A stretch of DNA of 64,000 nt from assembly GCA_026129405.1 (NCBI GenBank), contig JAHCID010000004.1, forward strand, positions 1 through 64,000. Direction: 5' to 3'. Both the position numbers and the translations under genes were made by a program. Source of the DNA: a bacterium (GTDB lineage Bacteria > Desulfobacterota > Binatia > DP-6). Position 1 is the first letter of the stretch. The number at the start of each line of letters is the position of its first letter. This document shows positions 16,265-24,892 of this stretch, piece after piece. A model generated the notes under the pieces. The model saw only the letters and a list, made by a program, of their open reading frames with translations, was not told the DNA's origin and did no database searches.

Positions 16265-17356
16265 ATGGTCAAGGGAGCAGTACTTCATGGCTTCCTCGAG
16301 CCGCTCAAGATCGAGTCGCTCGAGCTGAAGGCCCCACGTCCGAACGAGGTCGTCGTCAAGCTTGCGGCGAGCGGCGTCTGTCACTCGGACCTGTCCGTGC
16401 AGCAGATGAAGCTGCCCTTCCCGCCGCCGGTGGTTCTCGGCCACGAGGGCGCCGGTATCGTCGAGGAGGTCGGCAAGGACGTCACCACGCTCGCGCCGGG
16501 CGATCACGTCGTCCTCTCGTGGGTCGAGAACTGCGGCCACTGCCATTACTGCGACAAGGGCACGAGCCACCTCTGCGAAGCCGGCATGCAGTCGATGATG
16601 ATGGGCCAGGAGGGCGTCTTCACGAAGGACGGCCAGGACATCTCACGCATGGCCGGCGTCGGCTCGTTCGCGGAGCGCACCGTGGTGCGCGCCACCGCCG
16701 CCATCAAGGTACCGAAGGACGTGCCGCTCGACCGCGCCTGCCTCGTCGGCTGCGGGGTCATGACCGGCGTCGGCGCGGTCTTCAACACGGCCCGCGTGAA
16801 GCCCGGCGAGACGGTCGCGGTGTTCGGCTGCGGCGGCGTCGGCCTCAACGTGATCCAGGGCGCGGCGCTCTCCGGCGCGGCGCGCATCGTCGCCGTCGAC
16901 CTGTCTCCGAAGAAGCTCGAGATGGCGATGCAGTTCGGCGCCACCGACGCCATCAAGGCGGGCGGCGACACCGATCCGGCCATGGCCATCAAGGACCTCC
17001 TCGGCGGCCTCGGCGTCGATTACGCCTTCGAGGTGATCGGCGCGCCGCCGGTGATCCTCCAGGCGTTCAACGCGCTGAAGCGCGGCGGCAAGGTGATCGT
17101 CGTCGGCGTGCCCGGCATGGGCACCGACATCACCGTGCCCGGCGCGGCCGTGCCGCTCGAGGAGAAGTCGGTGATCGGCTCGCTCTATGGGTCGGGCAAC
17201 GTGAAGCGCGACATGCCGCTCCTGATCGATCTCTACATGCGCGGCAAGCTCAAGATCGACGAGCTGGTCTCGCGCCGCATCAAGCTCGACGAGGTGAACG
17301 ACGCCTTCGCCGCGATGGAGGCGGGCGAGGTCGCCCGTAGCGTCATCGTCTACTGA
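16265..17356 (+). CDS. Zn-dependent alcohol dehydrogenase (MDR family)
   Basis: A 363-residue medium-chain dehydrogenase. Catalytic zinc ligands are in SGVCHSDLS and GHEGAG; the structural zinc lobe is NCGHCHYCDKGTSHLC with four cysteines; the Rossmann motif is VFGCGGVGLNVIQGA; and DYAFEVIGAP and the C-terminus IVY are typical of class III/benzyl-alcohol-type enzymes. It interconverts an alcohol and an aldehyde with NAD(P). Start at ATG 16265 has a strong Shine-Dalgarno. The nearby aldehyde dehydrogenase and P450 suggest stepwise oxidation of hydroxylated substrates. The gene is divergent from a TetR regulator and is closed by a strong hairpin at 17364. Confidence 0.92.
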   Translation: MVKGAVLHGFLEPLKIESLELKAPRPNEVVVKLAASGVCHSDLSVQQMKLPFPPPVVLGHEGAGIVEEVGKDVTTLAPGDHVVLSWVENCGHCHYCDKGTSHLCEAGMQSMMMGQEGVFTKDGQDISRMAGVGSFAERTVVRATAAIKVPKDVPLDRACLVGCGVMTGVGAVFNTARVKPGETVAVFGCGGVGLNVIQGAALSGAARIVAVDLSPKKLEMAMQFGATDAIKAGGDTDPAMAIKDLLGGLGVDYAFEVIGAPPVILQAFNALKRGGKVIVVGVPGMGTDITVPGAAVPLEEKSVIGSLYGSGNVKRDMPLLIDLYMRGKLKIDELVSRRIKLDEVNDAFAAMEAGEVARSVIVY

Positions 17357-17363
17357 CGCCGGC

Positions 17364-17397
17364 GGTCGCGCGGCCGGCCCTGGCCGGTCGCGCGACC
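17364..17397. terminator. Bidirectional hairpin between convergent genes
   Basis: GGTCGCGCGGCCGG (17364-17377) and CCGGTCGCGCGACC (17384-17397) pair over 14 bp with one G-T-type mismatch and a six-base loop. It stands between the alcohol dehydrogenase and the oppositely oriented P450, as expected for a shared terminator. There is no clear U-tract. Confidence 0.55.
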
Positions 17398-17452
17398 CCT
17401 CGGCGGCCCGTGCTCGAGGCTCGGATGTGCCGGGCGCGCGCCGGCGTGGCGG

Positions 17453-18679
17453 TCAGGCGCGGGCGCGCGCGCGCTCCGGGGTGAACCGGATCGGCATGCG
17501 CTTGATGCCGTTGATGAAGTTGGAGCGCAGGCGCTCGACCGGGCCGGCCAGCTCGATGTCGGGCAGACGGCGCAGCAGCTCCTCGAACATCACCCGGATC
17601 TCGAGCCGGGCGAGGTTGGCGCCGAGGCAGAAGTGCGGGCCGATGCCGAAGGCGAGATGCTCGTTCGGCGTGCGGCCGACGTCGAAGCGCTGCGGATCGG
17701 CGAACCTGGCCTCGTCGCGGTTCGCGGAGGCATAGAAGAGGACGACCTTGTCGCCCTCCTTGATCGCCTGGCCGCCGAGCTCGACGTCGCGGGTGGCCGT
17801 GCGCCGGAACTGATTCACGGGCGTCACCCAGCGCAGCATCTCCTCGACCGCGGCGTCGAGCAGCGACGGATCGGCGAGCAGGCGGGCGCGCTCCTCGGGG
17901 TGCTCGATCAGCGCCAGCATGCCGCCGGAGACGAGATTGCGCGTCGTCTCGTTGCCCGCGACCAGCAGCAGCATGAAGAAGCTGTTGAACTCCATCAGCG
18001 TCAGCTTGCTGCCGTCGACTTCGGCCTGCATGAGGTCGGTGACGAGGTCTTCGCGCGGGTGCGACAGGCGCTGCTCGGCGAGCGCGTTGGCGTACATGAA
18101 GAGCTCGGCGGCGGCGATCTGCGGGACGGCCGGATCCGTCTGGTACTCCGGATCGTCGAAGCCGATCATCTTGTTGCTCCAGTCGAGCACGCGATGGCGG
18201 TCGCTCTGCGGCACGCCGATGAGCTCGACGATCACCCGCAGCGGCAGCTCGGCCGAGATCGAGGCGACGAAGTCGCACTCGCCCTGGTGCGCGATCTGGT
18301 CGATGATGTCGTTGGTGATCTCGCGGACGTGGGGCTCGAGCCGGCGGATCATCTTGTTCGAGAACCCCGTGCTGACGAGCCGCCGGTACTTCGTGTGCTG
18401 CGGCGGGTCGAGGTTCACGAGCATGCCCGCCTGCGGCTCGTACTCGCCGTCCTTCCACGAGCGGAGGATGACGCCGCCGCGCGCCGACGAGAACGTCTTC
18501 TGGTCGAGCGACACCTTGAAGACGTCGTCGTAACGCGTGACCGCCCAGAAGCCGATGTCGTTCGGCATCTCGTGCCACGTCACCGGCTCCTCGGCGCGCA
18601 GGCGCGTGAAGTCGGCGTGGGGCGGACCCTGCCGAGCGTAACGGTCCTGGTCGAAGAGATCGATTCCCGGCAGCGACAT
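17453..18679 (-). CDS. Cytochrome P450
   Basis: A bacterial class I P450 of about 408 residues. Helix I has LLLVAGNETTRN with the A/G-x-E-T-T oxygen-activation motif, ExxR is EEMLR, and the haem loop is FGIGPHFCLGANLAR with the axial Cys. Sequence style resembles the CYP124/125/142 group acting on steroid side chains or branched lipids, but specificity is inferred. ATG 18679 is one base from the predicted transcript start; another ATG at 18691 overlaps the -10 box, so the shorter form is preferred. Redox partners are not adjacent. The promoter carries the palindromic operator described at 18699. Confidence 0.92.
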   Translation of the reverse strand: MSLPGIDLFDQDRYARQGPPHADFTRLRAEEPVTWHEMPNDIGFWAVTRYDDVFKVSLDQKTFSSARGGVILRSWKDGEYEPQAGMLVNLDPPQHTKYRRLVSTGFSNKMIRRLEPHVREITNDIIDQIAHQGECDFVASISAELPLRVIVELIGVPQSDRHRVLDWSNKMIGFDDPEYQTDPAVPQIAAAELFMYANALAEQRLSHPREDLVTDLMQAEVDGSKLTLMEFNSFFMLLLVAGNETTRNLVSGGMLALIEHPEERARLLADPSLLDAAVEEMLRWVTPVNQFRRTATRDVELGGQAIKEGDKVVLFYASANRDEARFADPQRFDVGRTPNEHLAFGIGPHFCLGANLARLEIRVMFEELLRRLPDIELAGPVERLRSNFINGIKRMPIRFTPERARARA

Positions 18680-18686
18680 CGGGGCG

Positions 18687-18716
18687 GGCATACGAAACCA
18701 AACGTTTGTTTGTCAA
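18687..18716 (-). promoter_or_regulatory. Promoter and operator of the P450 gene
   Basis: Read on the minus strand: TTGACA (18716-18711), an 18-bp spacer and TATGCC (18692-18687). The spacer begins with AACAAACGTTTG, giving TTGACAAACAAACGTTTG (18716-18699), which contains the palindrome CAAACGTTTG. This fits the same TTGACRAACNNNCGTTYR pattern as the TetR promoter at 6394. Confidence 0.6.
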
Positions 18717-18797
18717 GGTCGATTCCAGGCGCGGCGTGGCGCCTTGCCGAGGCCGGCGGCGAGCGAGACGTCGTCCCGCCGCCGAAGGCGGCGCGGG

Positions 18798-20147
18798 TCA
18801 CAGGCGCGCGCTCACCTCGGCGACGGCGCGCTCGGCGGCCTGTAGCGCACCCTCCATGTAGCCGGTCCACGCGGTCGCGGTCTCGGTGCCCGCCCAGTGC
18901 ACGCGGCCGACGGGGGTGCGCAGCGCCGGTCCGAGCATGACGAGGGTGCCCGGGCTCGGGTTGCCGACCGGACAGCCGCCGCTCCACGCCTCGGTCGACC
19001 AGTCCTGCTCGAGCCAGTCGACGGGCTGCTTCGCGGCCGAGCCGAAGCAGCGCGCGAAGACGTCGAGCACGGCGGCGCGGCGCTCGGCCGGATCGCGGCG
19101 CCCCCAGGCGCGGGCGGCGTCGCCGACGCCGAAGCCGAGCAGGGCGGGCACGCGGCCGTCGTGCGACGTGTTGTCGAAGGCGACCGCGACCGGGCCGCGG
19201 TCGCAGACGAGCTCGCCCGAGTAGCCGGCCTCGCGCCAGAACGGGCGCTCGTAGAGCGCGTGGAACTTGATCGTCGCGCCCATGGGAAAGCGCGCCGTCA
19301 GATTGTCGCGGTCCGGCGGCATGCCCGGATCCCAGCGGATGCGCCCGGCGAGCGACGGCGGGATCGCCACGATCGCGTAGCGGCTCCGCCACGTGCCCGC
19401 GTCGGTCGCGAGCGAGACGCCCTGCGCGTCCTGCACGACGGCGCGCACCGGCGCGCGCAGCACGACGCGGTCGCCGAGCGCCGCGGCCATGCCGAGCGAC
19501 ACGGCCTGCGCCCCGTCGACGAAGCGCTGCTCCTGGGCGCCGTTCTCGATCTCGACCAGGCTGCGCATGCCGCCCCCGGCGCGGAGATAGGCGAGGAACC
19601 ACAGCATCGACAGCTCGCCCGCCTCGGCGCCGAAGACGGTGCGCACTGCCGCGTCCATCACGCCGCGCACGTCGCTGCCCATCGGCGTGAGGCGCCGCCA
19701 GGCCTCGACCGTGACCGCGTCGGCGAGGGCCGCGAGGCGTGCCGTCCAGGGCGCTTCGGCGGACACGCGCCGCGCGAGCACGTCGGCGCTGCGCAGCAGG
19801 ACGTGCAGCAGCACGAGCTTGTGCGGCGCCATCGAGGGCAGGGCACCGGCGTAGGACGAGATGCGATCGCCGAGCCACAGGACCTTGCGCCCCTGGTGAT
19901 GGGTCGGGAAGAGGCGCAGCCCGAGCGCCTCGCACAGCGCGGCCATGCGCGGCTGGTTCGAGCCGCGCCACTGGCCGCCGCGGTCGAACCAGGCGCCGTG
20001 GCGCTGCTCGCTCCACGTCCGCCCGCCGACGCGATCCCGGGCCTCGAGCACGACCACCGACGCGCCCTGCGCCGCGAGCGCCCGTGCCGCGCCGAGCCCG
20101 GAGATGCCGCCCCCGACGATCGCGACGTCGACCGACGCCGCCGTCAT
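18798..20147 (-). CDS. Flavin monoamine oxidase-like FAD-dependent oxidoreductase
   Basis: About 449 residues of the amine-oxidase/phytoene-desaturase group. The ADP-binding motif VDVAIVGGGISGLGAARALA is followed by VLEARDRVGGRTWS, which binds FAD. The C-terminal GRVHWAGTETATAWTGYMEG, with its AxxxxGAxxAG-like end, is the second FAD motif. The substrate could be an amine, a cyclic ketone or an alkene. The ATG at 20147 lies inside an ATGA overlap with the SnoaL-like gene stop, so this is the last gene of the four-gene operon running down from 22759. Confidence 0.9.
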   Translation of the reverse strand: MTAASVDVAIVGGGISGLGAARALAAQGASVVVLEARDRVGGRTWSEQRHGAWFDRGGQWRGSNQPRMAALCEALGLRLFPTHHQGRKVLWLGDRISSYAGALPSMAPHKLVLLHVLLRSADVLARRVSAEAPWTARLAALADAVTVEAWRRLTPMGSDVRGVMDAAVRTVFGAEAGELSMLWFLAYLRAGGGMRSLVEIENGAQEQRFVDGAQAVSLGMAAALGDRVVLRAPVRAVVQDAQGVSLATDAGTWRSRYAIVAIPPSLAGRIRWDPGMPPDRDNLTARFPMGATIKFHALYERPFWREAGYSGELVCDRGPVAVAFDNTSHDGRVPALLGFGVGDAARAWGRRDPAERRAAVLDVFARCFGSAAKQPVDWLEQDWSTEAWSGGCPVGNPSPGTLVMLGPALRTPVGRVHWAGTETATAWTGYMEGALQAAERAVAEVSARL

Positions 20148-20590
20148 CGGGGCACCGGCGGCAGCGTGACCGGGTCGAGCCGCTCCCAGACGAAGGTGAC
20201 GCGCCGCCGCCGGATGCGCCACACCTCGCCGTCGCGGGCGAGCGCGTCGCGATAGTGGAGGGCGCAGACGCGGTCGACGAGCCGGTCGCCGTCGTGGTGA
20301 CGGTGGTAGCAGACGGCATAGCTCTCGCAGCGCGCCACGTCGCCCGCCAGCTCGACCAGCACGTTGCCGCCGAAGTGCATCGTCGACTCGAAGAACGCGA
20401 GGCCGCGCTGGATCGCCGCCAGCACCTCGTCGCGCGGGCCGCGGAAGACCGCGTAGTCGAGCTCGGCGTCGTCGCTGAAGCAGCCGCGCACGGCCTCCCA
20501 GTCGCGCCGGTCGACGGCCAGGAAGTAGCCGACGACGAGGTCGTGGATCGCGGCGCGGTCGGCCAGTGCCTGGAGGTCGGGGGGAGACAC
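20144..20590 (-). CDS. SnoaL/NTF2-like protein
   Basis: A 148-residue single-domain protein of the NTF2-like superfamily: LQALADRAAIHDLVVGYFLA then VDRRDWEAVRGCFSDDAELD, followed by LVDRVCALHYRDALARDGEVWRI and the closing strand. Such proteins act as small hydrolases, isomerases or dehydratases, or as ring-hydroxylating dioxygenase beta-like subunits. The start is GTG at 20590, seven bases after the upstream gene's stop. It overlaps the amine-oxidase-like gene by ATGA. Its chemistry cannot be assigned. Confidence 0.85.
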   Translation of the reverse strand: MSPPDLQALADRAAIHDLVVGYFLAVDRRDWEAVRGCFSDDAELDYAVFRGPRDEVLAAIQRGLAFFESTMHFGGNVLVELAGDVARCESYAVCYHRHHDGDRLVDRVCALHYRDALARDGEVWRIRRRRVTFVWERLDPVTLPPVPR

Positions 20591-20597
20591 GTCCTCG

Positions 20598-21968
20598 TCA
20601 GTCCTCGCGCGTGACGCGCGTGATCAGCTCCTCGTGCAGCATGAAGAGCGTGAGGTCTCCGTCGATCTTGAGCTTGCCGTCGAGGAACGCGGCGAGACGA
20701 TCGAGCTCGCCGCGCTGGACGGCGCGCCAGTCCGCGTGCAGCGCGGTGAGCGTGGCGTCGGGGCTGTCGTGGACACCGGGGTGGCGCGTCGCCTCGCTGC
20801 CGTGGATGACGACGTACCAGTCGCCGCCGCCGGGCCCGTCGAGCCGCAGCTGGAGGTGTACGGGCGCGGCCGCGTCGCGCGTGCCGACGGTCGTCTGCCT
20901 CTGCGCCTCGCCCGGAGGCGGGAGGCCGAGGAGCCGGGCCACGGCCTGCGTCGGCACGTTGTTGGTCGCGAAATCGGGCGACGGCGTGCTGGCGCCGATC
21001 GCCTCGAGACGGGTTGCGACGCGCGCCATGATCGCGCCGTAGCGGAAGGCGGCGAACACCTCGTGCCAGTGGGCGTTGCGGACCGGGTGACCGGTGAGCT
21101 CGGCGTAGCGCGCCAGCGTGTCGTCTTTGCCGGGGATGCCGTCCAGATGCGGCGCGCCGTAGCCCTCGTTGTTCGCCCAGTCGAGGAAGCACCACCACAG
21201 GAGATCGGACTCGGGGTCGCCGAGGAACGCCATCTCCCAGTCGAGCACCGCGACGACGCGGTCGTCGCGGAACATGAGGTTCGGCATGCGCGCGTCGCCC
21301 CAGCACAGCGCGGTGCGGGCGGGCGTGAAGCGGTTCGTGCGCAGCCAGGACAGCGCCGCCTCGAGCGTCGGCTGCTCGGGGCCGTCGGCCGTCACCCAGC
21401 GCAGATAGCGCTCCCAATACGCGAGCTGGCGGTCGAGCGGGTCGGTACCCGGACCGGGCGCGCCGAGGACGTCGAGGCCGCGCGCCTTCCAGTCGATCGC
21501 ATGCACGTGGGCGAGCGCCTCGAGGCCGTTCCACCAGATGCCGGGCCGGCGCGCCGGATCGGCGTCGCGGATCCAGCCGTAGACGTGGAACGACGGCACC
21601 TCCGACGGCACCTCGCCGTCGACCGCGTCCATGACGTAGAAGGCGCTGCCGAGGACGTCCGGATCGGGCTCGTGCCAGCGTACGTGCGGCACCGGGACGC
21701 TCGTGCCCTCGAGCCGCTGCATGACGCCGGTCTGCACGCCGAGGTCGTACTCGGGGAAGACGAGGAAGTCGGTGGGTTGGAGGCGCGCGACCATGCGTCG
21801 TGCGCCGCCGCGCCAGGTGGCTTCGAAGAGGAAGGTCTCGTTCGAGACGCCGGCCTTCGGCGCCCGCAGCGCGGAGATCGCGAGATCGCGCGCGTCCGGC
21901 ATCTTGCTGCGCAGCCAGCTCGTGAGCGCCGCGTGGACGGCGTCGAGATCGCGGTGGCGTCCGAGCAT
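20598..21968 (-). CDS. APH-type kinase fused to an SCP2 sterol-carrier domain
   Basis: About 456 residues. Residues ~30-340 are an aminoglycoside-phosphotransferase/ACAD10-11-like kinase: AGVSNETFLFEATW (nucleotide loop), LCWGDARMPNLMF (Brenner-type loop, with W replacing the usual H) and AVLDWEMAFLGDPESDL (metal-binding D). From ~365 on, the sequence (HLQLRLDG, YVVIHGSEA, DATLTALHADWRAVQRGEL, LKIDGDLTLFMLHEEL) is an SCP2 lipid-binding domain. Related kinases phosphorylate 4-hydroxyacyl-CoAs. The fused SCP2 domain could present a lipid-CoA substrate; this is inference. Two bases separate it from the SDR stop upstream. Confidence 0.85.
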   Translation of the reverse strand: MLGRHRDLDAVHAALTSWLRSKMPDARDLAISALRAPKAGVSNETFLFEATWRGGARRMVARLQPTDFLVFPEYDLGVQTGVMQRLEGTSVPVPHVRWHEPDPDVLGSAFYVMDAVDGEVPSEVPSFHVYGWIRDADPARRPGIWWNGLEALAHVHAIDWKARGLDVLGAPGPGTDPLDRQLAYWERYLRWVTADGPEQPTLEAALSWLRTNRFTPARTALCWGDARMPNLMFRDDRVVAVLDWEMAFLGDPESDLLWWCFLDWANNEGYGAPHLDGIPGKDDTLARYAELTGHPVRNAHWHEVFAAFRYGAIMARVATRLEAIGASTPSPDFATNNVPTQAVARLLGLPPPGEAQRQTTVGTRDAAAPVHLQLRLDGPGGGDWYVVIHGSEATRHPGVHDSPDATLTALHADWRAVQRGELDRLAAFLDGKLKIDGDLTLFMLHEELITRVTRED

Positions 21969-21970
21969 GG

Positions 21971-22759
21971 TCAGCCTCCGTAGGGCGGGAAGCCGCTGAT
22001 CGGCGAGCCGCAGGTGAGCCCGCCGTCGACGACGACGGCCGCGCCGGTGATCGCCGAGGACTCGTCGCTGGCGAGGAAGAGGGCGACGTTGGCGATCTCG
22101 TCGGGCCGCAGCAGACGTCCGAGCGCGTGCGCCTCGGCGATCGCCTCGCGCGGCTTCGGCGCCACCGCGAGCAGCCGCTCGAGCATCGGCGTCTCGACGA
22201 CGCCGGGGCAGATGCAGTTCGCCCGGATGCCGCGCCGGCCGTACTCGACGGCGACCGTGCGCGTCAGGTTGATCATGCCGGCCTTCGCCGTGTTGTAGGG
22301 CGCGGCCAGGATCTCCGCGACGATGGCCTCGATCGAGGAGGTGTTGACGATCGCGCCGCCGCCGCGGGCCAGCATCGCGGGAATGGCCGCCCGCATCCCG
22401 TAGAAGACGCCGGTCAGCATGATGCGGATGCTGACGTCCCAGATCTCGGGATCGAGGTCGCCGACGTAGCCGCCGCCCGACCAGGCGGCGTTGTTGTGGA
22501 CGACGTCGAGCCCGCCGAAGCGGTCGACTGCGAACGCGACCGTCGCCTCGAGGTCGGCGAGGACGGCGACGTCGGTGTGGCGGAACTCGCCCGTGCCGCC
22601 GGCGCGCCGGACTTCGTCGACCACGCGGGCGCCGCCCTCGTCGTCGATGTCGGCGCAGACGACGGACGCGCCTTCGGCCGCGAAGCGGCGGAGCGTCGCG
22701 GCGCCGATGCCGGACGCGGCGCCCGTGACGATCGCGACCTTGCCCGCCAGTCGACCCAC
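21971..22759 (-). CDS. Short-chain dehydrogenase/reductase
   Basis: A classical SDR of 262 residues: cofactor motif VTGAASGIGAATLRRF, acidic CADIDD which favours NAD, HNNAAWSG, catalytic Ser in IVNTSSIEA, Tyr and Lys in PYNTAKAG (YxxxK), and the C-terminal AITGAAVVVDGGLT. It begins with GTG at 22759, about two bases from the predicted transcript start, and heads the operon SDR - APH/SCP2 - SnoaL-like - amine oxidase-like. It probably oxidises or reduces a hydroxy/keto intermediate handled by the same operon. Confidence 0.92.
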   Translation of the reverse strand: MGRLAGKVAIVTGAASGIGAATLRRFAAEGASVVCADIDDEGGARVVDEVRRAGGTGEFRHTDVAVLADLEATVAFAVDRFGGLDVVHNNAAWSGGGYVGDLDPEIWDVSIRIMLTGVFYGMRAAIPAMLARGGGAIVNTSSIEAIVAEILAAPYNTAKAGMINLTRTVAVEYGRRGIRANCICPGVVETPMLERLLAVAPKPREAIAEAHALGRLLRPDEIANVALFLASDESSAITGAAVVVDGGLTCGSPISGFPPYGG

Positions 22760-22767
22760 GGCGGCGC

Positions 22768-22797
22768 ACCATAGAAGGGGCCGTCTCGCGGCGTCAA
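22768..22797 (-). promoter_or_regulatory. Promoter of the SDR-kinase operon
   Basis: Minus-strand TTGACG (22797-22792), an 18-bp spacer, then TATGGT (22773-22768). The expected +1 is about 22761, two bases before the GTG start codon, so the transcript would be nearly leaderless. Confidence 0.55.
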
Positions 22798-22806
22798 GAA
22801 AACGCG

Positions 22807-22839
22807 ACGGCCCGCGCGTCGCGGGAACGCGCGGGCCGT
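22807..22839 (-). terminator. Strong hairpin after the Hsp20 pair
   Basis: ACGGCCCGCGCG (22807-22818) and CGCGCGGGCCGT (22828-22839) are perfect 12-bp complements around a nine-base loop. On the minus strand the stem is followed by CGCGTTTTCTT, so this is a plausible intrinsic terminator for the chaperone genes. Confidence 0.6.
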
Positions 22840-22865
22840 ACGACGGAGGAGGTGTCGGGGACGGA

Positions 22866-23270
22866 TCAGCCGACCGCCACGTCGATGCGGCGCGGCTTCG
22901 CCTTCTCCGCCTTCGGCAGCTTCACGGCGAGGACGCCGTTCGTGAGCTTCGCCGTGACCTGCTCGCGGTCGAAGTGCTCACCGCTCGGCAGCGTGAAGCG
23001 ACGCTGGAAGTTGCCGACGTTGTACTCGGTGTAGAGCGGCGAGAGTCCCTCGTACCCCTGCGTCGAGATGCGGCCGGCGATCGTGAGCACGTCGTCGTGC
23101 AGCTCGACCTCGACGTCCTTCTGCGCGACGCCGGGCATGTCGGCCCACAGCCACAGGGCGTCCTCGTTCTCGCGGATGTCGACGTCCGGCACGTAGGTGC
23201 GACCGGGGCGGGTGTGCTCGCGCTCCGCGAGCTCCTGCTTCTCCTTGGCCTCGAGTTCCTGGGTCGTCAT
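22866..23270 (-). CDS. Hsp20/alpha-crystallin small heat-shock protein
   Basis: About 134 residues: a charged N-terminal arm, then an alpha-crystallin domain (VPDVDIRENEDALWLWADMP, GVAQKDVEVELHDDVLTIAG, FQRRFTLPSGEHFDREQVTA, NGVLAVKLPKAE with the conserved GVL motif). It is an ATP-independent holdase that keeps unfolding proteins soluble. ATG 23270 is ten bases downstream of the stop of another Hsp20 gene, so the two are co-transcribed and should form mixed oligomers or cover different clients. A strong hairpin follows. Confidence 0.93.
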   Translation of the reverse strand: MTTQELEAKEKQELAEREHTRPGRTYVPDVDIRENEDALWLWADMPGVAQKDVEVELHDDVLTIAGRISTQGYEGLSPLYTEYNVGNFQRRFTLPSGEHFDREQVTAKLTNGVLAVKLPKAEKAKPRRIDVAVG

Positions 23271-23280
23271 GTTCGTCTCC

Positions 23281-23715
23281 TTACGCCGCCTGCACCGTGA
23301 TCTGGCGCGGCTTGGCGGCGGCATGCTGCGGGATGCGGACGGTGAGCACGCCGCTCGCGTACTCGGCCTTCGCCTGCGAGACGTCGACGTCCTCGGGCAG
23401 GATCAGCGTGCGCGAGAAGCGGCCGAACGCACGCTCGCGGCGGTGGAACCCGGCGTTCTGCACGTCGGCGTCGGCCTTGCGCTCACCGCTGACGGTGAGG
23501 CGGCGGCGCTCGGCGTTCACCTGGACGTCCGCCGGCGCGACGCCCGGCAGCTCGGTGCGGACCACGAGGCCTTCCGCGTCGCGGAAGACGTTCACCTGCG
23601 AGTAGGCGCGCGACGGACCCTGTCCGAAGAACCCCGCGGCCGGATTGCGCCGCCACGAATCGAGCTCCTTCTGGAGCCGGAGCAGATCGCCGAGCGACTG
23701 TTGGAAGAGACCCAT
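23281..23715 (-). CDS. Hsp20/alpha-crystallin small heat-shock protein
   Basis: A 144-residue small heat-shock protein: AYSQVNVFRDAEGLVVRTEL, PGVAPADVQVNAERRRLTVSG, FSRTLILPEDVDVSQAKAEY and ASGVLTVRIPQHA with the GVL motif. It is the first gene of a two-gene chaperone operon. The start ATG at 23715 is preceded, on the minus strand, by AGGAGGTAAC, an almost ideal Shine-Dalgarno sequence, indicating strong translation. No CIRCE-like inverted repeat was noticed upstream; regulation is probably by a heat-shock sigma factor or is not visible here. Confidence 0.93.
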   Translation of the reverse strand: MGLFQQSLGDLLRLQKELDSWRRNPAAGFFGQGPSRAYSQVNVFRDAEGLVVRTELPGVAPADVQVNAERRRLTVSGERKADADVQNAGFHRRERAFGRFSRTLILPEDVDVSQAKAEYASGVLTVRIPQHAAAKPRQITVQAA

Positions 23716-23856
23716 GACCAGTTACCTCCTTCGCGTCGGCGTCGTCGCCGACCTCGTTGCTGGCGCGAAGGTGGGACCGGTCGCGCGGACGTCAAGGGGG
23801 CGTCGCGCGCTCGATGCCCGCGCCGGGCGCGGGTGCCGTGGCGGATGCGGGGCGGG

Positions 23857-24783
23857 TCAGGCGAGCGCGGCGCGGAGTGCCGCGGCCGACTCGGCGACCG
23901 CCCGTGCACCCTGCCCGAGCAGCGGCCCCATGGTGAAGAAGCCGTGGATCATGCCGTCGTAGCGCGTCAGGGTCGTCGGCACGCCGGCCTCGCGCAGGCG
24001 ACGCGCGTAGGACTCGCCCTCGTCGCGCAGCGGATCGAACTCGGCCGTGATGACGAGCGCCGGCGGCAGCCCGGCGAGGTCCGCCGCCCGCAGCGGCGAC
24101 GCCGTCGCCGCGGTTCCGGCATCGCCCCCGAGGTAGTGGTTCCAGAACCACACCATCGCTGCCTTGGTGAGGAAGTAGCCGTCGGCGTTCTCGGCGTACG
24201 ACGCGGTGTCGTAGGAGTGGTCCGTCACCGGGTACACGAGGAGCTGGAGGCGAACGCGGGGACCGCCGCGGTCGCGCGCCTGGATGGCCGTGACGGCGGT
24301 GAGGTTGCCGCCCGCGCTGTCGCCGCCGATCGCGAGCCGTGTCGGGTCGGCGCCGAGGGCGGCCGCGTTCGCCGCGGCCCAGACCAGGGCGGCGTAGCAG
24401 TCGTCCGCTGCTGCCGGGTAGCGATGCTCCGGCGCCAGTCGGTAATCGATGGAGAGGACCGCACAGCCCGCCTGGTTGGCGAGGCTGCGGCACACGCCGT
24501 CGTGCGACTCGAGGCCGCCGAGGACCCATCCGCCGCCGTGGTAGTAGACGAGCAGCGGCAGCGGCGCGTCGCCCGCGGGCCGGTAGAGTCGCGCGGGGAT
24601 CGTACCGCCGGGCCCGGGCACGGTGCGGTCTTCGACGTGCGCGATCGGCTCGGGCTCGCCCATGAGCCCGCGCATCGACTCCATCAGCAGGCGGGCGTCG
24701 GCGACGGGCAACGATTCGAGCGGCGGCGTCCCCATCGCGGCCATCTGATCGAGGAGCTGCTTCGCCTGCGGATCGAGCGCCAT
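23857..24783 (-). CDS. Alpha/beta hydrolase of the hormone-sensitive lipase family
   Basis: A 308-residue carboxylesterase. The oxyanion motif is YYHGGGWVLGG, the nucleophile elbow GGDSAGGNL, and the remaining triad members fit ITAEFDPLRDEG (Asp) and YDGMIHGFF (His). These are hallmarks of HSL/family IV esterases, which cleave esters of short to medium acids, often of aryl or sterol alcohols. No signal peptide, so cytoplasmic. The gene is divergent from the ankyrin-repeat gene and has no co-transcribed neighbour. Confidence 0.92.
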   Translation of the reverse strand: MALDPQAKQLLDQMAAMGTPPLESLPVADARLLMESMRGLMGEPEPIAHVEDRTVPGPGGTIPARLYRPAGDAPLPLLVYYHGGGWVLGGLESHDGVCRSLANQAGCAVLSIDYRLAPEHRYPAAADDCYAALVWAAANAAALGADPTRLAIGGDSAGGNLTAVTAIQARDRGGPRVRLQLLVYPVTDHSYDTASYAENADGYFLTKAAMVWFWNHYLGGDAGTAATASPLRAADLAGLPPALVITAEFDPLRDEGESYARRLREAGVPTTLTRYDGMIHGFFTMGPLLGQGARAVAESAAALRAALA

Positions 24784-24892
24784 GCGGAGCCCATAGCCGC
24801 CGGCGTTCGCGGCCGTCAACGCGCGCACGCTTGGACCCGCGGTGGCTGGCGACGTAAAGAAGGACGGTGGTGCCCGACTCGGAGGGAGGCCA

